Below are positions 47,095-59,083 of a stretch of DNA of 64,000 nucleotides, one piece after another (position 1 is the stretch's first letter; every line of letters begins with the position of its first letter). This stretch comes from Taeniopygia guttata. Its lineage: Eukaryota > Chordata > Aves > Passeriformes > Estrildidae. Below the pieces are notes generated by a model. It saw only the letters and a program-made list of their open reading frames with translations. It was not told the origin of the DNA and did no database searches. Position numbers and translations under genes: made by a program. The stretch is from positions 5,344,001-5,408,000 of the forward strand of contig NC_133063.1 in the NCBI RefSeq assembly GCF_048771995.1. Reading direction: 5' to 3'.

Positions 47095-47650
47095 CGATGG
47101 TGATGGGTGTCTCTCCCTGCAGAGCTCTGTTTGGCACTGCCGCTACCATCAGTCTGCCACGCTGGGCGTGCGCCTGGGAATCGGATCTGCCGCTCCACTG
47201 CCTCTTCCTACCACCCTGCTGGGCTCCACTGGGCTTGGCTGGACTCCCTTTTGGCTTGGCTGAACTCACTTGGTATCAGTGTCAGCACTCTGGACTGCAC
47301 TGTTCTGCTGGAGCGGAAAAACAGTCCCACGTGCCACCCTGGCCCTGATGGTTTCAGTTGTGTGTCAGAGCTGTCACTTCCGTGCCACTCATCTCAACCT
47401 TGTGGCCTAAAAACTACTGTGGAAGGACAGAACTGGCAGGGAAATGGTGGTGGTGCTTTGGTCCCAAGGCCTCTCTGCTAGAGGGAGCCAGAAAGAAGGA
47501 TCCCCCTTGCATTTGTGGTCATGGCATTTCCCTGCTGAAATCACACCCATGGCTGTGATGTAAAATGAATAAACAGTGCTGAAAGATCCATGACCTGGTC
47601 TCTGTAGCTAGGAGAAACCTCTAAATGTAATTGAAGTAGTGCTTCTCCTT

Positions 47651-48189
47651 GTTTGCTGCTTTCCTGAACTGAGCAAGGTCCAACTGGAAGAAGCCTTCTG
47701 GTTTTTGCTCAGAAGCATTAGTGGCCAAAGAGCACTGATGTGGTTCCTCACATCCCGCTCCCTTCTCAGTGCTCAATTTCTCCGGGTGGGCTGTAGGGGA
47801 TTAGTGTGTTCTTGGAGTTACTCTTAGATGCCTTGAGCAGTAGCTTATGGACTAGGAGGGCTTTTTGTGTTGCTTTGTAGCAGAGGAGAGCTTTGCAGGC
47901 TTTTTTTGGCCTGAGCTGTAGGGAAGATCTGGTTCCCTGCACTCTGTGACATCACAAACCAGCCCAGGGTGGCTGCTATTGTGATGTCAGGGGCCGCATC
48001 CCAGCGTTGCCAAGGCAAAGTTGCTGTACCCAGGCCCGGCAGGGCTCAGTGAGCAGAGCAGCTCTGTGGCACGCTCACTGCAGGCGGAACCTGCTGATCG
48101 CCGAGGTCTCTGCCAGCAGGACTCGCAGGATTTTTGGTTTTTCCCCACAGGCGTTGTCTGGTGCAGACTTGGGCAGCGCTGCTCAGGCC
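47651..48189 (+). promoter_or_regulatory. 5' flank and likely promoter/5' UTR of kinase copy 4, with CRE-like dyad
   Basis: Homologous to the other 5' flanks. Here TGACATCACAA (47947-47957) and TTGTGATGTCA (47979-47989) form a perfect 11-base inverted repeat with a 21-base spacer. Copies 2 and 3 have only the right arm intact (left arm reads TGAGTTCACAA). The arms resemble ATF/CREB sites. An acceptor-like tract precedes the ATG exon. Confidence 0.4.
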
Positions 48190-49349
48190 ATGGAGAGAGT
48201 GTGTGCTGCAGTTTGCACGGCTTTCTCCGTGGCCTATTCTGGGTACTTTTTCACCCAGCTGGCACGTAAGTGGACGGTTTTGTGCAGTGTGGCATATGGA
48301 CACCAAAATGCCACCAAGAGGCCTTGAGTTGGGTAAAGCTGCTGTCAGCAGCTGCAGCTAAGAAGGGAATGTCTCTAGCCAGAGAGGCCTGGGCAGCATT
48401 TGTAATGTAGCCTGCAGAGGCTCCGCTCCTCCCGTGGCATAGCCTGTGCCCATGGGGTCTGGAATCTCCTCAGTTTGCTGGCTCAAGCCAGACAACTTGC
48501 AAGATAGGAGGACTGGGAGAGCTTGGCAGGAGTCCTTGGAAAAGCTGTGCACTGCTCTCCAGCACTGAGGGAAAGTCCCTCAGTTCAAGTCTTCTTGTCT
48601 GCATTTCCTCATCCCAGCATGTGCCTGTGGAACTTGACACTTCCTGAGTGCTAAAAGAGCCATTCCTTCACGGATGAAATCACAGGATCAGCTTGGAAAA
48701 GGCCTCTGAGATGGACATTTCAGAGCAGTTCTTGTATGCTTCTGAACCCAGGAGCTGTTCCTGCACTGTGTCACCACAGAACTGCCACCATGGCTAAAGA
48801 GGACTTGGGTGAAGCTTTTTTGGGGAAGGGTTTTCAGTAAGCTCATGGCAATTGCTGCATGCAATCCCTTCAGAAAACTGAAGTCCAGGGAAGAGAGGAG
48901 CTGTAGCTCCTGCTGGGTGGGGTGGGGCAGAAGCTGGAATGCCTGTTGCAGAACCACTGGGACTTTCTCAGTCTCGAGTTTCTATGGGTTGAGAGGCCAA
49001 AGAGGACAAAATGTAGACACGAGGCAGTAGTTTGTGCTGTTGCCTTGCTGTGTGACACAAGGGTTGCTGCTGGAGTGATGGAGTGAAAGCAGAATGCTCT
49101 GTCTTTGGTTGCTGACTATTTGGTGGGCTTGCCCAGCACAGGCAGTTTCCTTACAGCATCTGCTTCTTTTTCCTTTTTGTCTTGCAGGTCACATCACCCG
49201 TGCCTGGAGAGAATCCGCTCCTTGGGTGAGTGGGAAAGGAACCTTTGACGTTGGTAGCATTTGACAATTGTGGAGCAAGCTGTGAGTTGGGCTTGGTGCA
49301 GTCCAGTGCCAGCCTGGTTGGATGAATGAAAGAACAGTCCAGGCTCTTT

Positions 49350-49391
<42 letters not shown>

Positions 49392-52300
49392 TCTGCAGGA
49401 GGAGTTGGATCCCAGGCTGTTTCTCCAGTTCCTTTTCAGAGCTTTTAAGCAGCTGAAAGTGGGGTTGCTTGGTCCTTGAAGCCATGATGGAATTTCTCCT
49501 GTACAAGAGAGTGCAGTCCCATCTAACTGGCCCATTTTCCTTGAGTTTGAACAATTAGAATGCCATTTCTCTGCAGATGATTTCTCCTTAGTGCATCTGG
49601 CTCTAGAGCTGAATAGAGAGGTTCCCTGTCCCTGACACTGCTGTCTATCTGCAGAGCCCAAAACAGACCTCTGAGCCTCCTCTGGATGCATGTCTTCCTG
49701 AAGAAGAGACCAAAGGGGAGGAAGATTCCCACCAAAGTGCACCTGCTGCCACTGCAGGGCCTGAGCATCCAGCATCAGTAAGTGGCAGCTCTGGCTAGTC
49801 CTGTGGCTGGAGCAAAGCAGAGCTGCAAGTTTCTGAGCAGACAGCACCTGCCCTGCCTGGCTGAAGATGCTGAGGACTGGAATCTTTCCAGCTCTCCCAG
49901 AGCACTTCCCCCAGCCTGTGAGGCCTGGAGAAGGGGTGTGGAACTTGGACGTTTAGGCATCACTTCCCTACTGTTCTGACAGGGACTGGGAATTTGTCTC
50001 AGCAAGAGACAAGAGGTAGCAATAGGATGTCTTTGGATGCTCCTGGGGTACAAGTGAGGCCCTTTGTGCCCAGGGGCTGTGCAGGCTCCTTGTCCCCAGT
50101 GAAGAGAGCAGTGAAAAAGTGCAGTTCACAGCCTTGCAGGATATGAGGAGACACTGTCCCCAGAAGGGACCTGGCCCTCCCCACAGAACAGCCAAAGTCA
50201 GCAGCTAAAGGAACAGCTGAGATGCAGCGAGGCCTGTAGCTGAAGAGACGTAAGGCTCTGAATGACAGGTTCTTTCCTGACCCTCCTGCTGCTGTCTGTG
50301 CACAGAGCACAAGGGCAGCGCCAGCACCTGCTCCGGCTGCCTCTGCACCCGAGGAAAAGGCTGAAGAGGAGGAAGGTGCCAATGAACCTGCTGCTGCTGT
50401 CAGCCCGTGGCCTGAGCAGCCAGCATCAGTAAGTGCCTGTTTGGGTTAGCAGTGTCTTTGGTGACATTTTGTCCTTCATGTAAAAGCAGGGTTTGGGTTC
50501 GGGGCCTTGAGCTGGAGAAGTGGGCTGCAAAAGCTGAGAGGTGAAGAGCCCTGGATGTGGCCAGCAGCATCTTCCTCAGGGCTTGCATTTGAAATGAGAT
50601 CGGAGGGGCATCTTGGCCAGGCACATTTGTGACCCAAATTAATTTCTTGTCCCAGAGCTCCAGCTCCTCTGTCGTGGCACCTGCACGAGCTGCAGCTGAA
50701 GAAGCCTCCAGTGCCCAAGCTGGAAACTCAAGCAGGAGCAGCTCGTGCACCTGGAGCACGACTAGTTCCTCTGGAAGCAGGGAGCTGCTGGGAGAGAGGA
50801 CAGAGGACAAGTGCCTGGCCATGCTGAGTACGTCCTTTGTGACCCTTGTGTGCCGCAGCAGTGCCTGGTGTGTGTGTGTGCGTGTGTCAGCAAGAGCTGT
50901 CCCAGCTCCTGTTCCTCCTCAGCTGAGTGCCAGCTCCTGAGGCCTCCCCACAGGAGCTGTTGCTGTGCTCTGAGGTGGGCAGGGATCGCTGGGCTGCTGC
51001 TCCTGCCTCGGAGGGCAGCTGGGCCTGGTTTGGCCTTGCCTGAGCTTCCCTCTAGGCAAAAGGCAGAGCAGAGATTGTTTCTGGCTGAGCAGGAGGCTGT
51101 GACCGAGCAAATGAGGAGGCCTCCAGGAGCTCCTGTGGGGCCCAGCTCCTGTGGGGCAAGGCCAAGGTCATCTTCAGAGCTCAGCCTGTCCTAAAAGCTG
51201 AGGGACCTCATTCCTAAGGCCCATCACAGTAGGGTAGAACATCAGCTGCTGCTCTTGAGCGGCAGAAGGGCCTTGTTTAGGCAAAGTCCTGCTTCAAGCT
51301 GGAGTTCTTAGCTTTGCTGGAGGCACTTTGCAATATTCTTCCTGTTCTGGAAAGGGCAGCTGTTGATAAAAATGGATTCCAGAACCCAAGATGCCTTGCA
51401 TGTTTGCAAGGATTTAATCTTTTGTTGAATGTCCCAGAGTGTTCATTGCCCGAACAGAAAGGTTGTGTTTGTCCTGCTGCCCTTAATGTCTGTAGGCAAC
51501 AATCACTTCTCTTGCTTACACTTTTCTGATCCCTGTCTCCTCTGACTGTTTCTTGATGTGCTTAGATTTTAGTTTAGACTTCTAGTTTTGGACAGGCCAT
51601 CTGTGCTGCAGGGCTGCTTTTTCTGCTGCTGTTGTTTTTTAGGTCGTGGCGGTGGTGTGGTGGTGTTGTTTCCTGAGGGAGTGAGTTGAAAGGGCGCAGT
51701 GTCCCAGAGAGTGGGGCTGCCTTTCTGATCTGCTGCAGGGTGGGATGTCTTTTGAAGGGAGCATCTTTCCTTGGGATTTTTACAGAGATGCTGGTGAGCG
51801 AGGGAGATCCTGAGGCTAAATACACAGAACTGGAAACAATTGGCAGAGGGTGAGTGCAGCCACAGTTCCTTCCATTTACTCTTTGTCCCTGGACTTTTTT
51901 CCTCTTGTACTGTGGAGTCCTGCACTTGCAGGGACTAAAGGACTTCTTTCTCTGTGGTTGTTTTGTTTCTAGTGGTTTTGGCACGGTGTGCATGGCAGTG
52001 GAGACTGCCACAGGAGAAGAGGTAAGCGTCAAGCAGCGCCACAGCTTCTGCAGAACTGTTTTAGGACAGCATTTGATCTGTCATGTCTGGAAGAGTTTGC
52101 TTTGTTGCTGTGAAATGGAGAATGCCAGTGGAATGATCAAGCCCCCTAGAGGTTGTCCAGCAGTTTTGCTCCATGTTTTCTGGCAGAAATTGACTTTCTG
52201 CTTGCAAGAGGAGTGTGAATGAAAATGGGGATGATCAAGTAAAGCCATGGGGGAAGTCTGTGGGAACGGTGAGGGTTGTTAGAGCTTTGAGGTGGACAGC

Positions 52301-55300
52301 ATAGACCATGTTTCTGCCAGGTTTCCAAGGCAAAGGCTATCTGGCTCTTTGTCCTGGGAGGTGCCCAAGCAAGCGGTCTGATGTCCAGCCACAAGGCAGC
52401 TTGGCCCAGCCCAGCTCTGTCACCCCATCATCACTGTCTCCGTGTTCCCCTGGTGGTTCTGTGCCACCAACTTTGGTTCATGTTTTCCATGTTGTTTTAG
52501 GTGGCCATAAAGAAAATTAGTCTCCTGGAAGAGAGCAACAGCGAGGTGTGCCTGAATGAAATCCAGATCATGCGTGGCAATAAGAATGCCAATCTTGTCA
52601 CCTTTGTAGACAGGTGAGTGGTTCTGCTGTTCTGCCATGAAAGGTCATTCACATCCTGCCAGCCAGAAGTTCAACCACTCCTTTGGTGGCTGGCAGAGGA
52701 AGAAGCTGTTAATTCCTGCTTCTGGGCTGATCTACAGCGTCTTGGGAGGAGATTGCATTGGGGCTGCATTCATCTTTGCTGGCATACCTAGTTTGAAGTG
52801 TGCTTTCAAAGACCGGCCTTGGCCCTGTCTCACTGAGCCAACAGCCTCAAAGTTCCTGTCCTCTCTCCACATGGTTTCATTTGTTTTGGCATTTGATTTT
52901 TTCCCACGGATCTGCAGTGCTGACAAAGCGCTGTAGATTGTATTTCCCTTGGCCTGTTGCATTGGTGTGGATACCAAGCAGCCTTTAGACTGCATAGAGT
53001 TCAAGCCCTGTAGAGCATTGTGAATGACTATTCCTCCTGTCTTCCTCTGAGAGAGACACAGGAGCAAGAATCCATCAGGTCATGTAAGTGCACACCTTCA
53101 TCTCCAGGCTGTTGTTTCCTCCTTTCAGCTACCTGGTGGACGAGGAACTCTGGCTGGTGATGGAATACATGGATGGAGGTTCTTTATACGATGTCATCAG
53201 GGAGACTCATATGGCAGAAGGAGAGATAGCAGCTGTCTCTCGGGAGGTAAGGGATGGCGCTTGTGCTTCCCATGGCTTGGTCGGGACGGCCCTTCCAAAT
53301 GGGTGATAAGGAGAGGAGAGATTTCCCCTTCCAAGCTTCTTTTCTGCATTTCTCTTATGCCTGGCAGTAGCAAGAGCAGATGAAGTGCCTCCCAATATGC
53401 CTGCCCTTCTTCTAGTGTGTTTGTGTTTGCCTCTCTAAAGCCTTGCCTGGAGCCTGCGTGTGCTGCATTCCTTCCCCACAAGAGCAAAGTGGCTGGTGGC
53501 ACCATGTTGAGCAAGTGGCAAAGACAAAGAGATCCTCACAGGACTCTCACAGAGCTCAGCCTCAAAGGAGAGCCTTGCACCCCAAGTGGTGCTTGCAAAA
53601 GCAGCCACTGTTGTCTGGCTGCAGAGAGTACAGGCGCTGCAGCAGTGCACCTTGAGTCTGTGTTTGCAGGGCACTGGCCAGAGCAACAACTGCCCTTTCC
53701 CTTTCAAAAGCAAACAGCCACGCCCTTAGAAAATCTCTGCTGTCCTCGCGTTGGAGCAGCCAGCTCTGCTGCCTTTGCCAGCAGCCTGGCCTGCCGTGGC
53801 TCCGCATCCCCCAGGAAGTCAGTCTTGCAGGTGTGCCACTGCCCTGCTTGTGGGACGAAATCCACTCAGGCTCGTGTTTCTTTTTCCTCTCTCAGTGCCT
53901 GCAAGGCCTGGATTTCCTTCACTCCAAGCAAGTGATCCACCGAGACGTCAAAAGCCACAACATTCTCCTGGGCTTGGACGGCTCTGTCAAGTTGGGTGGG
54001 TGTTGCTGGCCAGGCTCAGCCGTGGCGGGCTGCGGTGTGGGGCTGCCTTTGGGTGCTGCCGCTTCCCTGGTGCCTGTGGCAGTGCAGGCTGCCCTGCTGC
54101 GAGCGCAGAGCACAGCCACAAGGTGCAGGGAGCTGTAGCTGGGCAGAAGGGGTCAGGAGTGCCTTTGGCTTGTGTGTGTCCCTTCCCCAGCAAGGCAGCA
54201 GCAGTCTAATAGCTTCAGGGGACTAAAAGCCACTGCCTGAAGTCGGGGGCTTTTGCAAAGTGGCCAATTGCGTATTTCCTCAGCTGCAGGCTCGAGGAAT
54301 AGCAGCATGCCCCTGGTACAGCTGGATTCCACACTGCCTTCTTAGACATTGATTCAGTGGGGAATTCTTTTCTTTGCTTTCCTTTTTCAAGCTGGCTTGA
54401 TGTGAGTGTTTTTTCTCCTCAGCTGATTTTGGCCTTGCTGCTCAGCTCACCTCTGAGCAGAGCAAACGGAGATCAGCTGTTGGGACTACTCACTGGATGG
54501 CACCAGAAATTTTCACAAGGAACCCCTACGGCCCCAAAGTGGACATCTGGTCCTTTGGAATTGTGGGGATCGAGATGGTGGAAGGAGCACCTCCTTACCT
54601 GATGAACACCTCCCGCACGGTACGCTGCAACTACCCTCAGATGCTCCTGTCACTCTGACTAAATCTACTCCCATTCTGCTGCCTGGGAATCTTGCTAACA
54701 CCTGACAATGATAGGTGCCAGGCTGCATAGTCTCTTATGCTTCTTGCCCAGATTATCCCCTTGGCATTTCATCATGAATAGCACAAGAAAATCACTATGC
54801 CTTTTCCTTGGTGGAAGCTTTGCCTAAGAGAGCAGTGAGCAGCTTTACCTAAAGGAGCAGTGAGCTGCATTTTATGGGAGGAATCCTTGGAAATAGTACA
54901 GTTAGATTAAAGTCTGTCTTCCACCTCACCTGTAGAGCTGGTGTCAGTGCTCAGAGAAGCAAAGTGTGCTGCTGCTGATGGAGTTGCTCCTAATTCCATC
55001 AGCCAATGAAATCAGGGGTCAAGGCAAGAGCCTTTGCATGTTGGACTGGCTACGGCTGCCTCTGGCTTTGGGTTCTTTTAGTAGGGGTAGGAAAGGTATC
55101 TCCCTCCCTCTGGCAGAGAGTAAAGAGCCACTGGGGAGTGGAGCTTGTCCAGTGGGGTCTGTGTGAGCAGTTTGGCGTGTGAAGGAGACAGGTGGAGCGT
55201 GGCATTTCCTTCTTCTCCAGGTTCAGCAGCTGATAAGCACCAGGGGCACCCCGAAGCTGCAGAAGCCCAGGCAACAGTCGGCTTGGCTGCGAGACTTTCT

Positions 55301-55836
55301 GTGCTGCTGCCTGGAGACGGACGAGGACAGGCGCTGGTCTGCCCAGGAACTTCTGCAGGTAAAAGGCAAAGCGGCTGCCGGGTGCGCCGGCCGCCCGCTG
55401 CCAGGGGCTCCTCGTCTGCTCAAGTCCAAGGCGGCAGATGGGCCCTGCTCCTGAGAATCTCCAGTCTGGGGGCTTTTCAAAGGAAAACAGAGGAGAACCC
55501 TGGCCTGGTATGGGTTGGAAGGAGCCTTTCCAGGTCGCCTAGACCAAATCTCATTCAGCTGAAGCCATCTGGGTTAATGGATTTGTGGGATTGGGAGCCA
55601 TGTTTGGCTCATGTAGCATGGTCCTGGATGTGGAGACAGAGGTGCACAGAATGCCCTCCTTTGTGTATTTTTCTGCTTGCCAGAGAAAGCCAGTTTCAGC
55701 CTGTGAGGTCAGTAGATATTAATTTCTTCTTTTTCTCTTTGGGCAGCATCCTTTTGTAACCTCAGCCAAGCCGACCTCCAGCCTGACGCCTCTGATCATG
55801 GCAACGCAGCAGTTTATGGCCGACAGGAGATACTAG
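48190..55836 (+). CDS. PAK-like Ser/Thr kinase, copy 4 (complete, 466 codons with stop)
   Basis: Exons: 48190-48265, 49188-49225, 49655-49777, 50306-50428, 50656-50827, 51786-51849, 51973-52021, 52501-52613, 53129-53246, 53896-53995, 54423-54619, 55221-55358, 55747-55836. All lengths equal copies 2 and 3; the frame is open and the catalytic residues are kept. Copy-specific features are HRDVKSHN (Val for Ile), FTRNPYG, Thr for Ala in the first acidic exon and Lys for Glu in the second. It shares LISTRGTPK with copy 3 and FLCCCLE with copy 2, while its last intron and 3' UTR match copy 1, so it is a mosaic. Spacer D and ERV2 follow, as spacer A and ERV1 follow copy 1. Probably functional. Confidence 0.87.
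49351..49389 (+). repeat. (CAG)13 microsatellite in intron 2 of copy 4
   Basis: Thirteen uninterrupted CAG units at the site homologous to 19036-19089. Confidence 0.95.
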
Positions 55837-55923
55837 CCCTGCAGGAGGCCATTGGTGTTTTTTGTAGTTTCTAGTTTCTAGCTGATAGCTCATAGTTTCT
55901 AGTTTGTTTAGATTGATAGTGTA

Positions 55924-55929
55924 AATAAA
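55924..55929 (+). terminator. Poly(A) signal of kinase copy 4
   Basis: AATAAA 88 bases after the stop. Confidence 0.75.
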
Positions 55930-56399
55930 TACGATTATACATAAAACCTTTACTGTGCTGGAAGTCTCCCTTTGTTCTCACCCTGTGAATTAGCTCTAAA
56001 TTTGCTTCTGAATGGTCAGGTGTTTCCTAAATGTGGGAAAAGCCATATATGGGGTTTGTGGCATGGTCTGGAAGTGGGCAAAGGTCTTCTGACCTTGGTG
56101 CCTCCAGGCCAAAACCTCTAGTGGAGAGACAGGCTGGCAGCAGTGACTAGAGGAGCAGAGTGGGACAAAATGGTGCAGAGGAGTGGTGGCAGTGCAGGGC
56201 ATGCTGCTGTGGCTGTGGTTGTGTTGCAGCTCTTGGGAAAGGTTGGGAGTGTCTGTGCTGCTGTGGGCAGAGGGGGAGGGAGCCGGGCTTCTCCACAGGC
56301 TCGGGCACAGGTGAGTGTCCAGTGGGAAGGCAAGTTCTGCCACGGGAACTAAGGCCAACATGTGGGAGTGAAGACTTGTGCAGTTTGGATCTGCGTGAA

Positions 56400-57794
56400 T
56401 GTCATGGTTTGACGCTGGCACAATGCCAGCGCCTCATGAAAATACTACTTACTAATCAAATGCTGTGAAATGTGATTAAGAACAGAGCAAAGCAGGCTAA
56501 ACTTAATAACAAAGGAAAAAACTTTATTACACTACTCTTATTATTACTATAAAAGGAAAAGAAAGGAAAGAAAAAAAAAACTACACAAAATTTGAAATGA
56601 AAACTTTCCAAAACATTCTTCTTTTCACTACTTAACTCTACTAAACTACAGCGAGACTCATTTGAATTTTTAATCAAGTTTTTACCCTTCAATACAATCA
56701 ATACTGAATCTATCAGGGAAGAGAGGAGTCCCCCCTTGCACTACAGACCCCCAGGAAACACAGCTGCCACCTCTTGTGTTTCCAATGTCACACGTGGCAC
56801 TGCCCAGACACACCGGCCAGTGTGACATTCTCCTTTCTATGTCACAGTGTTTTCACTTTTGTGCATGGACAGAGACTGCTTAAAGGGTCTTTTAAGGATG
56901 TTTTGCTAAGGACTACCAGGAACAACAGTCTAGTATCACAATTCGGGACTAGAGTTTTCCCCATTTTTTCCTGGGGCCAAGGGTCTAAGGACAGAGATTT
57001 CTTTTTTTTCTTCTCTGAAGATGGAGGGCATCCTCACACCCTTCTTAACTTTCTCTGTCTATTTTAAAACTGGTAGTTTCTGAAGAAGGTCTCTTGGCTC
57101 ACCAATGCATTTCTCTAAAATGCAGTCTCTATTGAAAGAAAGAGTGGTTCAGTCTATGGTAAACAAGTAGAGTTCAGCTAAAAGTTACTCCATCATCTCC
57201 CCTCTAACTTTCTTCTCTGAACATCTGAGGTCCCAGGCTGTCTCTCTTTCTTTCAAATTCAGGAGGAGTAATATTTTATAAAGCCTTCATTTCACAGGAA
57301 AGGGTTAAAATTCCCGGACTCCCCGGACAATCTGGCCCAGGACTCCGTCTCTCATCTCTCACGCTGGGCATTTTCCCCCCCACTTCTCCTTCTCTTCCGC
57401 CGGCAAACTCTCAGGTGTTTGCTGGCTCTTTATCTCTTTTCCCTCTAGCTTAGGGGAGGGGGAACAAAAACATCTCAGATGTTCTTCACTCTTCTGTCCG
57501 CAGGAGGTGGCCCAGCTCAGTTGTGATCCTTTACCTCCTGGCCTATCTCTGCAGGCTGCATGGCTCCCCTCCCCCAGCCAGCCCGGGCTGGGGGGGGGAG
57601 GTCCGTACCTTGCGATGACCGGAACCAAAGAAGGACGAGTCCTCTTGGGAATTCCGCTTTTCACCCCTCTGTGTTCTCAGAGGCGTGTCCACCTTCAATT
57701 GGTCACCCCAAGTGTCAGTATTCAAACCTGACCCCTGACTGGACTGACTTCTTCCTTCTAAAAAAAAATTCTCTTCCCATATTAAACCATGACA
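56400..57794 (-). mobile_element. 1.4 kb LTR-like insertion (probable solo LTR, minus orientation)
   Basis: It starts TGTCATGGTTT and ends AAACCATGACA, an 11-base perfect inverted repeat with TG...CA ends. It interrupts spacer sequence that is continuous in spacers A, B and C (CTGCGTGA then GCCACTGTGG). A TTTATTAC near 56523 read on the minus strand gives a GTAATAAAG poly(A)-type signal, so the element points left. A few flanking bases do not form a clean target duplication. This type of TGTCATGG LTR is, from memory, common in songbird genomes. Confidence 0.7.
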
Positions 57795-59063
57795 CTTTGC
57801 CACTGTGGAGGCCTGTGGGCCTGCTGGAGGACTTCTTCGGGCTATTCCCTGGAAGAATGTCCTTTAGACTTTAACCTTTCCTTTATCATTTCCCCTAGAT
57901 TTTAACCTTTAACCTTTTCCATGGACCCTGGTTTTTCATTTCAATGTACATTGTTACATTATTAGTGATATATAGTGATCATATAGTGATTATTGAAAAT
58001 CACGTACTGTGCGATGTTTGATGGCAATTGATGGTATATTTGATGGTCATTTAAGTTTAAATTTTAGTTGCACAATATTTCGCAGAATTTATTTCCCAGT
58101 TTTCGTTTTCACTGCCACGTGTCCCTGAACCCACTATCCCTGAGAAAGACAGGACTGAAGATGGAACCTGCTCAAGAGCACAGGCCAGCCACCAGCCATC
58201 TGCCATCTGCCCTCCTTTTCCGTTCCCATGCCAGGATGGCACTGGCCATGCATCCCCGGATTCTACCCTAACCCACCTTGCGACTGCCCTCAACCCTGCT
58301 CCCGCTTCCCTGTTGTATTAGCAGTACCCGATTTTTGTTGTAATTCATGTTTCAGAGATTCCTGATACAGGCGACCCTCAGAAGCCAGTCACCCCAGTTC
58401 TTTTATTTATTTAGGCAGGAGAGTCGACACCCTCCGGACAGCCAGAGGAGCGACTCTGGTGCCCCACAGGAGACCCGTGCCCGGCCACACCATAAGGTCC
58501 TCACAGGCTGGTCCCCCCTAAAGCCTTTTCTTTTGGCTTGTGTGTTTGGGGGAGGGCACCGGGGGAAGGTTCCATAGCCAGTCCTTTTGATTTTCTCTTC
58601 TATTTTGATTTATGGGTAAGTGAGGGGGAATGAATTGGCAGAGAGATGCCTGGGACTCGGGCCCTTAGAAGTGAGGGGAAATGAAAATTGTATTTACTTC
58701 TTATTTAGTTATTCTCTGCAATATGAACCCACCTGTTTATTTTAGTTCTCAAGTTTAGTTCAAGTCTACTAAGTATTGTTTTGTTTTTAGTTCAGACAAA
58801 GTTATTATTTTGACTATGATTGTTACACCTTTCATTTTCAATAAAACCAAAAAGGGGGAGTTGTGGGAGCTTGTCCTGGAGGGGATGGGCCATGAAGTGG
58901 CCACACATCAGACAATCAGTGAGCAACAGGAAGCCTCAGGAGAAGAAAAGCCACAATGGATGACACCCAGAGAACTTCTGGTGAGCTTATCATAGAGAGT
59001 AAAGGACTCTGGGACCGACTGGGAGTGGCCATGCAGATCAACTGCCGTTGAGTGGCCAGATGG

Positions 59064-59083
59064 TTTCTGGAACTTTCTAGAAC
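59064..59083. promoter_or_regulatory. Heat-shock element, four perfect pentamers (spacer D)
   Basis: Same four contiguous units as at 7475-7494. The neighbouring CCAAT-like site is mutated here (GAGTGG for GATTGG). Confidence 0.45.

Larger units (their letters stand above)
45386..47650. other. Spacer C between copies 3 and 4 (shortened)
   Basis: The left part matches spacer A to about 6750 and the right part matches from about 9306. The roughly 2.5 kb between, including the heat-shock element, is absent and replaced by the LTR-like piece at 46437-47094. It keeps the CArG box (45499-45508), the conserved open frame (47107-47481) and AATAAA (47568-47573). Confidence 0.6.
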
